Positions 50,581 through 60,143 of a stretch of DNA of 64,000 nt are shown here, one piece after another. Position 1 is the first letter of the stretch. The number at the start of each line of letters is the position of its first letter. The stretch is from Planctomycetota bacterium (GTDB taxonomy: Bacteria > Planctomycetota > UBA8742 > UBA2392): NCBI GenBank assembly GCA_020848275.1, contig JADLAK010000065.1, forward strand, positions 62,001-126,000. Direction: 5' to 3'. A program made the translations under genes and the position numbers. Below the pieces are notes generated by a model that saw only the letters and a list, made by a program, of their open reading frames with translations, did not search any database and was not told the origin of the DNA.

Positions 50581-50850
50581 CTAAACGCGCCTGGCCTCGA
50601 CGAGGTTGTCAGGCACCGGAAGCAAAAGCACCGCTTGGCTATGCGCGGCATGCGCAAAGCGAGCTCGACTACCGCGGCGGGCGTGGCAACAGAGGTGGTT
50701 TGTGGTTGACGTTCGACAGGAGTCTCCCAAAGGACTCCCTCAGGCTACAATACCATACGCCAGAACCTAACTTTGGTGGTTACCCTTCCGACGGGAAGAA
50801 CGGGTACCCCTACGTTGTTTATGGGTAGTGCGTAGTTTCAGGAGATCCGT
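50581..50850. other. Leader region of the ABC export operon
   Basis: About 270 bases without a supported ORF. A short hairpin GGAGTC-TCCCAAA-GACTCC lies at ~50719-50737, and a good ribosome site AGGAGA precedes the next gene. The promoter of the three-gene operon must lie here but no clear -35/-10 pair is seen. Confidence 0.4.
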
Positions 50851-52005
50851 ATGCGCTGGCGACGGGGTTTGCTGTGGGCAGTGGCAGCGACGCTGGCTTT
50901 GGCCGCCGTGCTGTGGTTTCTCATTTTCAAGCCCGTGCAGGTGGTCGGGCATAGCGTAGAGCGCGGAGAAGTGCGCGAGGAGTTCCCCGGCGTGGGCTCG
51001 ATCGAATATGAACGCGTGGCCGTGCTGGGCTTTGAAGTGGCTGGGCGGATCACAGATATCGAAGTGAAACAGGGCGATCGCGTCAAGGCCGGACAGGTAC
51101 TGGCGCGCATTGATACGGAGGTCTATCGCTCTGAAGAAGCGGCGGCGGCCGAGAATGTCGAATTCACCCGTGCATCGGTTCTTCGCCTGAAAGCCGACAT
51201 CGCGCGCGCGCAGGCCTCACACGAGGGCGCCAAGGCGCATGCCAAACGTCAGGAAGCGGCGTTTCGCACTCACTCGGTTTCGCAGGATACGCTGGATCAA
51301 GCCCTGGAGCGCCTGGCCGTGACAGAGGCTGAACTGGCCCGGGCTGAGGCTGCATTGAGCGAAGGCGAGCGCCTTGTCGGGTCGGCGCTCAAGAGCCTGG
51401 AAGGCGCGCGCGCCCGCCTTGCACGCGGCACACTGATCAGCCCCATGGATGGCGTGCTGATCGCAAGATTAGCCGAGCCCGGCGATGTGGCCGTTACAGG
51501 CGGCGTGATTCTGCGGGTGGGCGACAACTCCGTGGTCTGGGCCAGCGTCTGGGTTGATGAGTCGTTCCTGGCGAAACTGAAAATCGGACAATCGGCCCGA
51601 GTCGTGCTGCGTTCGGACCCTGCAGGGGCACTTGAAGCGGCGGTGGCCCGCATTGGCCAGGAGGTTGATCGTGAATCGCGCGAACTCGTCGTGGATCTTC
51701 TGATCAAGAACGCGCCGGTGACGCTCGCCACGGGCCAGCGCGCCGACGCGTCGATTTTCGGCCAGATCGCGAAGGACGTCACGTTCGTGCCGGCGTCATA
51801 TATTCTGACGCGCGGCGGGGTGTCATCGGTCTGGGTCAACGACGACGGCCGCGCTTCACGCCGGGAAGTGGAAACAGGTCTGCAAAGCCGCGAGCGTGTC
51901 GAAATCAAGGACGGCCTGAAGGAAGGCGAACAGGTTATTCGGCCAGTTGCCGGCGCGGCTTTGACGGAAGGCGCGCGGGTCGGCGTCCAGGAACCACAGC
52001 CATGA
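50851..52005 (+). CDS. HlyD/MacA-type membrane fusion protein of an ABC exporter
   Basis: A 384-aa periplasmic adaptor. One N-terminal helix (~residues 8-28, LLWAVAATLALAAVLWFLIF) anchors it. Then come a beta-barrel/lipoyl half (VLGFEVAGRITDIEVKQGDRVKAGQVLARID), a long coiled-coil hairpin (~90-190, EALERLAVTEAELARAEAALSEGERL), the second lipoyl half (LISPMDGVLIARLAEPGDVAVTGG) and a barrel domain (VWVDESFLAKLKIGQSARVVL). It links the permease to an outer-membrane channel or acts on released substrate. AGGAGA precedes the start. The gene overlaps the permease by ATGA, so the three genes form one operon of DevB-DevC-DevA/MacAB style. Confidence 0.93.
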   Translation: MRWRRGLLWAVAATLALAAVLWFLIFKPVQVVGHSVERGEVREEFPGVGSIEYERVAVLGFEVAGRITDIEVKQGDRVKAGQVLARIDTEVYRSEEAAAAENVEFTRASVLRLKADIARAQASHEGAKAHAKRQEAAFRTHSVSQDTLDQALERLAVTEAELARAEAALSEGERLVGSALKSLEGARARLARGTLISPMDGVLIARLAEPGDVAVTGGVILRVGDNSVVWASVWVDESFLAKLKIGQSARVVLRSDPAGALEAAVARIGQEVDRESRELVVDLLIKNAPVTLATGQRADASIFGQIAKDVTFVPASYILTRGGVSSVWVNDDGRASRREVETGLQSRERVEIKDGLKEGEQVIRPVAGAALTEGARVGVQEPQP

Positions 52006-53213
52006 TGGACCTGGCAGTCAAGGATATCCGGCACGACCTCGGCCGATTTGTACTGACGGCCGTGGGGCTGGGGATGCTGCTTTCAGTCGTGCTGGCTATG
52101 ACCGGCATCTACAATGGCATGGTGGTTGACGCCACTGTTCTTCCCGATTCGCTCGCGGCGGATCTCTGGGTCGTGCAGCGCGACACGCAGGGCCCCTTTG
52201 CCGAAAGCTCGCGCGTGCCGCAGCGTTTGGCTGAGCGCCTCCGCGCCGTTCCCGGCGTGGCCAGGACGCGAAGTTATGTCACGTTCAACGCGCAGCAGAC
52301 CACGCCGGAAGGCGCAACCCGGCGCTTTATGGCGGCAGGGCTTTCGTGGCCGGACGACCAGGGTGACATGCTTCCGCTGGCGCAGGGACGCGCATTGCGC
52401 GCTCCGCATTATGAGCTGGTGGCGGACGCTTCGTTGAACCTGCCGCTTGGCTCTCAATTCATGATCGGTCGCGATTCCTACACGGTGGTGGGCGTAACAC
52501 GCGGCATGGTGAGTTCAAGCGGCGACCCCATGCTGTTTGTCAGCATCGCAGACGCGCTCAAGGTCCAGAATGACCTGGTCAATGAAGCCATGCGCCTTGA
52601 AACCGAGGCGCGCATCGGGCGAGTGAGGCGCAGCGCATTTGGCCGCGACCCCGCGAACCTGACGCGGGCCGCGCAGTCGCAGTTGCCGGCTCTGGTGCCG
52701 CCGCCGGTCAGCGCGGTGCTGCTGGATCTGGAGCCCGGCCAGGACGTCGAATCTGTCCGGGAGCGCCTTTCGCATTGGCCGGACATCACCGTTTATTCGA
52801 CAGATGAGCAGCGTGCGCTTCTGGTGCGCGGCGTGATTGACCGCGCCCGCAGGCAGATCGGGCTGTTTCGTGCGCTGCTGGTCATTATCTCGGCCATCGT
52901 CATGGGCCTGATCGTTTACACCATGACGCTGGACAAGATGCACTCACTGGCCCTGCTCAAGCTGCTGGGCGCCAGACGCTTCGTGATTCTGCGCTTGATC
53001 GTTGAGGAGGCACTGCTGCTGGGCCTGCTCTCGTTCATTGTCGCGCTGCTGATAGGTGAGTTCATGTTTGACCTCTTCCCAAGGCGCGTGCTTGTCGGCG
53101 AAGCTGACCGACTCGCGCTGGCATTGGTCGTTGCGGGTATTTCTGTGGCTGCGGGCATTGTGGGCCTGCGCAAGGCGCTTTCTGCAGATCCCAACCAGGT
53201 GCTGGCATCGTGA
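52002..53213 (+). CDS. FtsX/DevC-like ABC exporter permease
   Basis: A 403-aa permease. Helix 1 is at ~15-40 (FVLTAVGLGMLLSVVLAMTGI), then a ~230-residue periplasmic domain, then three helices near the C-terminus (ALLVIISAIVMGLIVYTM, LLLGLLSFIVALLIG, ALVVAGISVAAGIVGL). This is the four-helix FtsX/MacB arrangement used by mechanotransmitting ABC systems. It starts with ATGATG overlapping the adaptor stop and ends by overlapping the ATPase start (GTGA). A DevC-like assignment fits the short length. Exported substrate unknown. Confidence 0.92.
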   Translation: MMDLAVKDIRHDLGRFVLTAVGLGMLLSVVLAMTGIYNGMVVDATVLPDSLAADLWVVQRDTQGPFAESSRVPQRLAERLRAVPGVARTRSYVTFNAQQTTPEGATRRFMAAGLSWPDDQGDMLPLAQGRALRAPHYELVADASLNLPLGSQFMIGRDSYTVVGVTRGMVSSSGDPMLFVSIADALKVQNDLVNEAMRLETEARIGRVRRSAFGRDPANLTRAAQSQLPALVPPPVSAVLLDLEPGQDVESVRERLSHWPDITVYSTDEQRALLVRGVIDRARRQIGLFRALLVIISAIVMGLIVYTMTLDKMHSLALLKLLGARRFVILRLIVEEALLLGLLSFIVALLIGEFMFDLFPRRVLVGEADRLALALVVAGISVAAGIVGLRKALSADPNQVLAS

Positions 53214-53926
53214 CCCCATCTGAATCCAACATCGTCTTGAGCGCGGATTCTCTCTCCAAGGTTTACGGAGAGGGCACCCTGCGCGTGGAGGCACTCAAAC
53301 CCACGACGTTCACTGCGCATACAGGAGAGGTCGTCGCCATCCTGGGCCCCTCGGGCTCCGGAAAGTCCACGCTTCTGACAATTCTCGGGCTCATAAACCC
53401 GCCGACGACCGGCTCGTTGCGCATTGGTCAAACGAAGGTCATTGAAAAAGGCCGCGCGGTCGCAAACCTCGATCAGCAGCGCCGGCAGCAGATAGGGTTT
53501 GTTTTCCAGCGATCCAATCTCATCCCGTTCCTGAGCGCCGAAGAAAACGTGCGGCTGGCGCTGGAGCTGGATGACGTGCCGCCCGCTCAATCCCGCGCGC
53601 GCTCTCGAACAATGCTGGAGGGCTTGGGGCTTGGCAAACGGCTCCACGCGCTGCCCTCGCGGCTATCCGGTGGAGAGGCGCAACGCGTGGCCATTGCCCG
53701 TGCACTGATCCACAAGCCCGCCGTCGTGCTCGCTGACGAGCCAACCGCATCGCTTGACAGCCACCGCGGGCGTCAGGTCATGGAGCTCTTCCGCGAAGCC
53801 GCGCGTTCGCAGGGCGCGGCTGTGCTGGTTGTGACCCACGACCACCGCACCCTTGACCTCGTTGACCGCATCCTCGATATGGAAGACGGCGTGCTGTCAG
53901 AGAAGGCCGTCGCGGCGCCGGGCTAG
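53210..53926 (+). CDS. LolD/MacB-type ABC transporter ATPase
   Basis: A 238-aa ATPase of the lipoprotein/macrolide-export class. Walker A is GPSGSGKST, the Q-loop region is IGFVFQRSNLIPFLSAEENV, the signature is LSGGEAQRVAIARAL, Walker B is VVLADEPTASLD and the switch His is in VLVVTHDHRTL. It begins with GTG overlapping the permease stop and completes the three-gene export operon, powering the complex from the cytoplasm. Confidence 0.95.
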   Translation: MTPSESNIVLSADSLSKVYGEGTLRVEALKPTTFTAHTGEVVAILGPSGSGKSTLLTILGLINPPTTGSLRIGQTKVIEKGRAVANLDQQRRQQIGFVFQRSNLIPFLSAEENVRLALELDDVPPAQSRARSRTMLEGLGLGKRLHALPSRLSGGEAQRVAIARALIHKPAVVLADEPTASLDSHRGRQVMELFREAARSQGAAVLVVTHDHRTLDLVDRILDMEDGVLSEKAVAAPG

Positions 53927-54135
53927 GCCGGCCGTGATGCTTCCCGCCGCGCCCGCCTTGATTGCGTACACCACTGCGGTCGCGAGCTCAAGTTCCACCA
54001 AACATGGCGAAATCTGCTTACTACAGGCACAGGTGGGAACCGAAGACGACCGACAACGCCGATTAGGTGGCGTTTTTGATCATGTGACGATTGGAGATGA
54101 CTTGATTCCCGGCGTTGCCAGAATCGCAAAAACAC
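53927..54135. other. Intergenic region after the ABC operon
   Basis: No ORF is supported and no strong terminator is seen directly behind the ATPase gene. The listed 53853-54473 ORF runs through a tRNA and is not real. Confidence 0.5.
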
Positions 54136-54168
54136 AAGCCGCCCCTAGATTGGCTCTAGGAGCGGCTT
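54136..54168 (-). terminator. Terminator of tRNA-Ala
   Basis: On the minus strand, AAGCCGCTCCTAGA pairs with TCTAGGGGCGGCTT (one mismatch) and is followed by GTGTTTTT. It begins 8 bases after the tRNA 3' end. Confidence 0.8.
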
Positions 54169-54175
54169 TGGTGTT

Positions 54176-54251
54176 TGGTGGACCGGAAGGGATTCGAACC
54201 CATGACCCCCTGAATGCCATTCAGGTACTCTACCAACTGAGCTACCGGCCC
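54176..54251 (-). tRNA. tRNA-Ala(GGC)
   Basis: Minus strand. Acceptor GGGCCGG pairs with CCGGTCC (one G-T), with discriminator A and an encoded CCA. The D arm is TAGCTCAGTTGGTAGAGTA. The anticodon stem CCTGA/TCAGG holds ATGGCAT, giving anticodon GGC. The T arm is ATGGGTTCGAATCCCTT. It reads GCC/GCU codons. Confidence 0.96.
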
Positions 54252-54304
54252 GTAGTTGTGGCGCGAAATCGTACATCGCGCCGCCAAAGCCGCAACGGGC
54301 CAAC

Positions 54305-56059
54305 CTATTTGCCGCCGACGGGCCGGCGGTCGTCGGGGCCGATCAGCGGGCCCTCGTGCGGCTTCTTTGGGCCGCCAATGGCCGGCACGGGGTCTGCCTG
54401 GATCGTCTTGGCCCTGGCGCCCACTTTCGCCAGCGAGCCCAAGCCCGCGCCCGCGATCTGCTCAAGCAGGTAATCGTCGCTCTCGCCGACACCCACGCAG
54501 TTGATCTCGACCTTGCGAAACAGGTTCATGCGCCGCACGTCGCGCACGATGTGGAATGTAACCGCGTAAGGCCCGGTGTAACGCACGCGGCCCTGAACCA
54601 CGCCGCCGCTGGTGTGGCTCTTGCCCGCTTCGCGGTCAACGCTGCCCTTCATGCCCGTGGTGAGTTCGCCAAGGCCCGGGTAGTCGTCGGTGTTGGGCGC
54701 GCCGTCGCTCAGCACGAAAATCGTGTCGCAGCCGCCCGCAAACGTCGCGGCGTTGACGTGTTCGTCGTCGCCGGAAATCAGGCCGCCCACACCCATGCGA
54801 AACGCGCGCACGATGCCGCCGTGCAGGTTGGTGTCGCCCATCAGCGTGCCGTTGGGGCGGTCGGGGCCCACGGGCCCGGGCGTGATCGCGTCGAGTTCGG
54901 CGATCGCAGACCCGACGTTGCGTTCCGTCGCGAGCAAGAAACGCCGGGTGCATTCCAGCAGCTTGCACTCCGTGCCGAACGTGACCACGAAAAAGCTCGC
55001 GTCCTCGGGAAGCCGCCGCAGCGACAGCTTCAAAACCTCCCGTGCGGCGTCAAAGCGGCATTTAACACGGTCCCAGGGGATGCCTTCCTCTTTGACTTCG
55101 GGTTTATCGCCGGGCTTGCCCGTGACCACGCGCTTCTTGAGGTCGGCGATCTCTTCATCTTTAAGCGGGATCAGCATCGAGTCTGACAAATCGATCACAT
55201 ACGCGATGCGCTTGCCGCGGCCCTCCAGCCCGAAAAATGTCGGGCGCCTGGCCGCTGTCTTGCCCTTGTCGTCCTCGGGCAGCGCAGGCTTGGCGTCAAG
55301 CAGCCGCAGCCACGGCTCTGCGTTGAGCCACAGTTTTTCCGTCAGGAAAACGCGGGCGAGATGCCGCGCGATGATCAGCTTCGTGTCTTCGGCGAGTTTG
55401 GCGTTGTCGAGCTGGTTGATCACCGCGCGGGCCGCCGCGATGAATTCCTTTTCCTTTGACAAGTCCGCCAGATACAGCAGGGCGCCAGCGCAGGCCGACA
55501 GCACCACGCGTTGTTCAAGCGCGTTGCCCAGCTTGCCCTCAAGCAGTTTGGGAATGACCGGCAGGACTTCCTTCCTGGCGCTGTGGGCCAGCGCACTGAT
55601 TGCCGCCGCACGCTCGAATTCCGTGGCGCCGCGGGCATTGATGACTTCAAGCGCGGCTTCACAGCCCAGGCGCGGCACGCAGGTCATCAGGGCGTTGTAG
55701 GTCAGCCAGCCATCGAGGTCCTTGTGCTGGTCCTTGGCGAAATCCCAAAGCGGCTTGGCGCCGGTCGCCTTGAGCTTGGTCGCGCCGAGCTCGCCCAGCG
55801 CACCCGCGACGAGATACTTCACCTGGTTGGCAGGCGTTTCAGCGGTCTTGTAGCGTTCGGCCAGTACGCCGACGGCGCGTTCGTCGCCCGTATACGCCAG
55901 GCCGAATATGCCCTCGCTGCGGCGCAGCAACGCGCCGATGCCGCGCGATTCGTCGTATGCCGTTTTCGCGCGGTCGTAGGCGGCGGGATCCTGGGCCGAT
56001 GCGAGGGTCACGACTGTTGCGAGACACAGGACAATTCCAAGCGTGCGGGTTCGGTGCAT
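54305..56059 (-). CDS. Exported HEAT-like/VWA domain protein (second locus)
   Basis: A 584-aa product from the ATG at 56059, which follows GGAGG; the listed start at 56107 lacks one. A signal peptide ends near TLASAQD. About 250 residues of helical repeats follow (ALGELGATKLKATGAKPL, AAISALAHSARKEVLPV). The VWA domain begins RIAYVIDLSDSMLIPL with an intact DxSxS metal site, and continues with TIFVLSDGAPNTDD. The last ~60 residues end in a charged tail (KKPHEGPLIGPDDRRPVGG). It shares layout with the gene at 14566, but here no CAP gene is adjacent. It is likely periplasmic or secreted, with a metal-dependent protein-binding role. Confidence 0.88.
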   Translation of the reverse strand: MHRTRTLGIVLCLATVVTLASAQDPAAYDRAKTAYDESRGIGALLRRSEGIFGLAYTGDERAVGVLAERYKTAETPANQVKYLVAGALGELGATKLKATGAKPLWDFAKDQHKDLDGWLTYNALMTCVPRLGCEAALEVINARGATEFERAAAISALAHSARKEVLPVIPKLLEGKLGNALEQRVVLSACAGALLYLADLSKEKEFIAAARAVINQLDNAKLAEDTKLIIARHLARVFLTEKLWLNAEPWLRLLDAKPALPEDDKGKTAARRPTFFGLEGRGKRIAYVIDLSDSMLIPLKDEEIADLKKRVVTGKPGDKPEVKEEGIPWDRVKCRFDAAREVLKLSLRRLPEDASFFVVTFGTECKLLECTRRFLLATERNVGSAIAELDAITPGPVGPDRPNGTLMGDTNLHGGIVRAFRMGVGGLISGDDEHVNAATFAGGCDTIFVLSDGAPNTDDYPGLGELTTGMKGSVDREAGKSHTSGGVVQGRVRYTGPYAVTFHIVRDVRRMNLFRKVEINCVGVGESDDYLLEQIAGAGLGSLAKVGARAKTIQADPVPAIGGPKKPHEGPLIGPDDRRPVGGK

Positions 56060-56240
56060 GCGCGCCTCCATTGCGCCGATTTTAGGCCTTGAGCAAAGGT
56101 AGCTCAACGTCAGCTTCGTGTTTCGTGCTACGTGTTACGTGTTTCGTGAATGTCAAAGACACACCCGTGGCACGAAGCACGTTTCACGTAACACGTCGCG
56201 CAATGTCGCGGCGGGGGGTAAAGTCGGAGCATGGCAAAGG

Positions 56241-56401
56241 GAGCCCTTCTCGGAAACCCGCGTGTGGCATATGCGCCGCGCCGGGCGAGCAGCCCAAGGA
56301 ACCCGAGCGACGCATGGCTGGAAGCCATGTTGAGTGAGGGTGACGCCGGGATGCGAAGGCCGCCGCAAGCAGATGACCACGAGGTTTTTCGAGATGGGCT
56401 C
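56241..56401 (+). repeat. Structured dispersed element, copy C
   Basis: Arms of 33-34 bases (starting GAGCCCTTCTCGGAAACCC and ending GGTTTTTCGAGATGGGCTC) pair at about 27 positions. Inside are GGGCGAGCAG-CCAAGGAA, CCGAGCGA, the hairpin CATGGC-TGGAA-GCCATG and GTGACGCCGGGATGCGAAG, matching copies A and B. The right arm contains the GAGG ribosome site and the ATG of radA. Confidence 0.75.
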
Positions 56402-57770
56402 TAAAAAAGCAAAGTTGGTGTTCGTGTGCCGCGAATGCGGCCATTCTTCGGTCAAATGGCTCGGCAAGTGCCCCCAGTGCAACGCCTGGAACAGTTACGC
56501 CGAGGAGATCGACCCCGAGGCGATTCGGCCCTCGCGGCGATCGATGCTCAACACGCCCAGCAAGCCCGAAGCCCTGCGCGAAATCAAAGCCAACGCCGCC
56601 AATCGCCTCAAGACCGGCATCGGCGAACTCGACCGCGTGCTGGGCGGCGGGCTCGTGGCGGGCAGCGCCGTGCTGTTCGCGGGCGCGCCGGGCATCGGCA
56701 AAAGCACGCTGACGCTGCAGGCCGCCAACAAGGTCGCACTATTGGGCAACCCGGTCCTGTACATCACGGGCGAAGAAAGCGCCGAGCAGATCAAGCTTCG
56801 CGCAACGCGGTTAAAGTGCGACGCGGCAGAACTCTTCGTCGTGGCGGAAACCAATCTCGACGCGATACGCAATCACCTCGCGAACATCAAACCTGCGCTG
56901 GCAATAGTTGACTCCGTGCAGACGCTTTATGACCAGGAACTGCCCAGCGCGCCGGGCAGCGTCGGGCAGGTGCGCGAGTGCGCCGCCGCCATCATCATGC
57001 AGGCCAAGGCCAGCGGCACGCCGGTGTTTCTCGTCGGCCACGTGACGAAAGACGGAAACGTCGCGGGCCCGCGCACGCTGGAGCACATGGTCGATACCGT
57101 GCTGAGCTTCGAGGGCGAAAAATACCAGAGCTACCGCCTGCTGCGCGCGAGCAAGAACCGCTTCGGCGGCACGGGCGAACTCGGAGTCTTCGAAATGCGC
57201 GGCGACGGATTGGCCGAGGTCGAAAACGCCAGCCGCATCTTCCTCGATGAATACGACCACGCGCGGCCGGGCTGCACGGTCGTCCCCGCCGCGGAGGGCA
57301 CGCGTGTGCTGCTGGTCGAGGTGCAGGCGCTGGTGACGCGCAGCCCGATGGCAAACCCGCGCCGCCGCTTTACGGGGCTCGATCAAAATCGCGCGCACAT
57401 GCTTTTAGCGGTGCTGGAACGCCGCGCGGGTCTAAGGTTGGCCGAGTTCGAGGTGTATCTAAACATCGTGGGCGGCGTGCAGGTTGAAGAACCCGCCGCG
57501 GATCTGGCCGCGTGCTTCGCGGTCGCTTCAAGCGCGCGCGAGATCAAGCTGCCGCCCAGCACTGTGTTCATCGGCGAAGTCGGTTTGTCGGGTGAAGTCC
57601 GCAACGTGGCTACGTTGCAGCAGCGGCTGGACGAATCGAGCAAGCTGGGTTTCACGCAGGCCGTGATCCCGCGCCAGCGCGGCAATCAGTTGCGCACGCC
57701 ACGCGACATGAAGCTGATCCAGCTCGCCGACCTGCGCGAAGGCCTCGAAAAGTTCTTCCTGGTCGAATAA
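56394..57770 (+). CDS. radA: DNA repair protein RadA
   Basis: A 458-aa RecA-like branch-migration ATPase. The N-terminal zinc finger is CRECGHSSVKWLGKCPQC. The ATPase core has Walker A GAPGIGKST, Walker B ALAIVDSVQTL and the RadA-specific RASKNRFGGTGELGVFEM. The C-terminal Lon-protease-like domain follows (MANPRRRFTGLDQNRAHMLLAVLE, VGGVQVEEPAADLAACFAVASS, FIGEVGLSGEVRNV). The ATG at 56394 (MGSKKAKLVFVCREC) gives the normal N-terminus; the listed 56334 start would read through element C. The ribosome site and start codon lie in an arm of that element, so translation could depend on RNA folding. Confidence 0.96.
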   Translation: MGSKKAKLVFVCRECGHSSVKWLGKCPQCNAWNSYAEEIDPEAIRPSRRSMLNTPSKPEALREIKANAANRLKTGIGELDRVLGGGLVAGSAVLFAGAPGIGKSTLTLQAANKVALLGNPVLYITGEESAEQIKLRATRLKCDAAELFVVAETNLDAIRNHLANIKPALAIVDSVQTLYDQELPSAPGSVGQVRECAAAIIMQAKASGTPVFLVGHVTKDGNVAGPRTLEHMVDTVLSFEGEKYQSYRLLRASKNRFGGTGELGVFEMRGDGLAEVENASRIFLDEYDHARPGCTVVPAAEGTRVLLVEVQALVTRSPMANPRRRFTGLDQNRAHMLLAVLERRAGLRLAEFEVYLNIVGGVQVEEPAADLAACFAVASSAREIKLPPSTVFIGEVGLSGEVRNVATLQQRLDESSKLGFTQAVIPRQRGNQLRTPRDMKLIQLADLREGLEKFFLVE

Positions 57771-57882
57771 CCATTTCCGCACCGCTCGATTTGTCCTGCG
57801 CGAATTCGCGAAGTCTTTCCGCGTTTGCATTCCGGCACGCCGGCCGGCGCCCCGTAACAATCTCAACCAATCGGGGACCGCC

Positions 57883-59121
57883 ATGAAACTCGCGCTCAGT
57901 CTTGTAGCCATCCTGTTCGCCGCACAACTCGCCGCCGCAGACCTCGCCAAGGAAGCGCCCAAGCGCCAGTGGGCCAAGGGTGCAGACAGCATCGAGAAAC
58001 TTCCGAGTGATTGCACGGCCCTGACGCTTTCCGAGACCGGCGACGCGGCATTCAAGTCGTTGGCGCGCCTGAGCAAGCTGAAGCAACTGGAAATCATTGG
58101 TTTTGGCAGCCGCGTCACCGACGCGGGCCTCGCGCACATTGCGGCGTTGGCGTCGCTGGAGGAACTCTATTTCCAGCACTGCGAAGAGATCACCGACGCG
58201 GGTATTCCGCACATCGCAAAGCTCGCAAATTTGCAACGCCTGAATCTCGAGGGCTGCATCGGCATCAGCGACAAAGGCGTCGAGGCGCTGGCGATTGCCA
58301 AAAAGTTGCAACACCTGAACCTCGCGTTCTGCGCCAACATCACGGGCGCAGGGTTGGGGAAGTTCGCCGCCAACCTGCGCACTCTGCGCGTCGACAGCAC
58401 GCCGTCCTTCGGCGACGCGGGCATGAAAGCGATCGCCGCGGCCAGGGATCTTTCTGAACTTCGCATCAGCGGCAGCGGCGTCAGCAACGCAGGCCTGGCG
58501 GAACTCGCGAATTTCAAACTGTTGAAGGCGCTTTATGTCGGGGGCCCGGCCTTCAACGACAAGGCCTGCGGCGTCGTCGCCGCGTTGACGGGCCTTGAAA
58601 CGCTGGACATCGGCTTTTCGCCCATCAGCGACGCGGGCGCGGCGAAATTCGCGGGGATGGTCAACCTCAAGCGGCTGGTAATCGGCTTCTCGGACATCGG
58701 CGACGAGACCCTGAAGGCCGTCGCAAAGTTGCCGAAGCTCGAAAGCCTGTTCGCGAGCCAGACGCTGGTGACCGGTGAAGGCGTCGCGGCGTTGAGCGGC
58801 CACAAGGCCCTGCGCGAACTTCACCTCGGCGGCACGGAAACCGACGACAGCGCCTGCAAGGCGCTGGGCACGATCAAGACGCTGACGTGGCTGAACCTGC
58901 ACGGCACGGCGGTCACGGATGAAGGCATGGCCGAACTGAAGAACCTGACGGCGCTGGAAATCCTCGACATCAGCGATTGCGGCGGCATCAGCGACAACGC
59001 CGTGGACTCACTCTCGGCGCTCAAGGCGCTGAAGACGCTTCACGTGCAGCAAACCGGCCTGAGTAAAAACGGCCAGGAGGCGCTGATCAAGGCGCTGCCG
59101 ACCTGCAAGGTATGGGCGTGA
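57883..59121 (+). CDS. Secreted leucine-rich-repeat protein (RNI/AMN1-like), paralog 1
   Basis: A 412-aa product with a signal peptide (MKLALSLVAILFAAQLAAAD). It has about fourteen ~24-residue LRRs of the cysteine-containing/RNI style: LEELYFQHCEEITDAGIPHIAKL, LQRLNLEGCIGISDKGVEAL and LEILDISDCGGISDNAVDSL. The repeats fill the whole mature protein and form a curved protein-binding solenoid. It is paralogous to the gene at 62585. No enzyme domain is present. It is likely secreted or periplasmic. Confidence 0.9.
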   Translation: MKLALSLVAILFAAQLAAADLAKEAPKRQWAKGADSIEKLPSDCTALTLSETGDAAFKSLARLSKLKQLEIIGFGSRVTDAGLAHIAALASLEELYFQHCEEITDAGIPHIAKLANLQRLNLEGCIGISDKGVEALAIAKKLQHLNLAFCANITGAGLGKFAANLRTLRVDSTPSFGDAGMKAIAAARDLSELRISGSGVSNAGLAELANFKLLKALYVGGPAFNDKACGVVAALTGLETLDIGFSPISDAGAAKFAGMVNLKRLVIGFSDIGDETLKAVAKLPKLESLFASQTLVTGEGVAALSGHKALRELHLGGTETDDSACKALGTIKTLTWLNLHGTAVTDEGMAELKNLTALEILDISDCGGISDNAVDSLSALKALKTLHVQQTGLSKNGQEALIKALPTCKVWA

Positions 59122-59125
59122 CGGC

Positions 59126-60127
59126 CTAGGTCCGGCGTTCGCTGTCGAGGTGCGCCATGGCCTGCGCGGGGTAGCGGTCGCCGGCGGTGGCACCGGCCGG
59201 CACGGCATTTTCGATCTGCGCGAGGTCGTCCTTCGACAGTTTGACCTCGAGCGCGCCGAGCGACTCCTTCAGCCGCGGGCGAGTGCGCGCACCGACCAGT
59301 GGGACGATATCGTCGCCGCGCGTCAGCACCCAGGCGATGGCGACTTGCGCGACGGTAGCCCCGCGCGCATCGGCGATTTTGCGGAGCGCCTCGACCAGCT
59401 TCAGGTTCTTGTCCACGTTATCACCGCCAAAACGCGGCAAATACGCGCGGAAGTCACCTTTGGCCAGCGGCTTGTCCTTGTCCCAGTGGCCGCTGAGCAG
59501 CCCACGCGACAGCACACCGTAGGCGGTAACGCCGATGCCGAGTTTGCGGCAGGTCGGTAGAATGTCGGCCTCGACGCCGCGCGACATCAATGAATACTCG
59601 ATCTGCAGGTCGGCTATGGGATGCACCTTGGCAGCACGCTGGATCGTCTCCGCACCCACCTCGGACAGGCCGATGTGTCGCACATGACCGGCCTTGATGC
59701 ATTCGGCAATGGCGCCGACGGTGTCCTCAATGGGCACGGAGGGGTCAAGGCGGCCGGGACGGTAGATATCGATGTAGCTCGTGCCCAGCCGTTTCAGGCT
59801 GTAGGCCAGGAAATTTTTCACGGCGACCGGGCGGCAGTCGACGCCGTTCCAGCCGCCCATCGCGTCGCGCAAGCCGCCGAACTTCACGCTGATCTGCACG
59901 TTCTCGCGTTTGCGGCCCTTGAGCGCCTGCGCGATCAGCATTTCGTTGTGGCCCATGCCGTAGAAGTCGCCGGTGTCGAGCAGCGTCACGCCCGCATCGA
60001 TGGCGGCGTGGATGGTCGCGATGCCTTCGGCCTCGTCGGCGGGACCGTAGAGGTCGCTCATGCCCATGCAGCCAAGGCCGATGGCGCTGACTTTCGGGCC
60101 GGTTTTGCCGAGTGCGAGAGTTTTCAT
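59126..60127 (-). CDS. Aldo/keto reductase
   Basis: A 333-aa NADPH-dependent oxidoreductase of the TIM-barrel AKR family. The catalytic Asp and Tyr are in [14 protein letters not shown] and the Lys is in QISVKFGG. The usual catalytic His position (QHR-D in related enzymes) reads [16 protein letters not shown], a variant seen in part of this subgroup. The NADP-binding C-terminal part is [17 protein letters not shown]. It reduces aldehydes or ketones; the substrate is unknown. The gene is convergent with the LRR gene, with stops 4 bases apart. A GGACACG-type palindrome lies just upstream of its start. Confidence 0.92.
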   Translation of the reverse strand: MKTLALGKTGPKVSAIGLGCMGMSDLYGPADEAEGIATIHAAIDAGVTLLDTGDFYGMGHNEMLIAQALKGRKRENVQISVKFGGLRDAMGGWNGVDCRPVAVKNFLAYSLKRLGTSYIDIYRPGRLDPSVPIEDTVGAIAECIKAGHVRHIGLSEVGAETIQRAAKVHPIADLQIEYSLMSRGVEADILPTCRKLGIGVTAYGVLSRGLLSGHWDKDKPLAKGDFRAYLPRFGGDNVDKNLKLVEALRKIADARGATVAQVAIAWVLTRGDDIVPLVGARTRPRLKESLGALEVKLSKDDLAQIENAVPAGATAGDRYPAQAMAHLDSERRT

Positions 60128-60143
60128 CGTGCGTCTCCATTGC

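Noticed and set aside
53853-54473. 206-aa plus-strand ORF with GGPEGIRTHDPLNAIQVLYQLSYRP
   Set aside because: It is the well-known false translation of a tRNA (here tRNA-Ala on the other strand) and its flanks.
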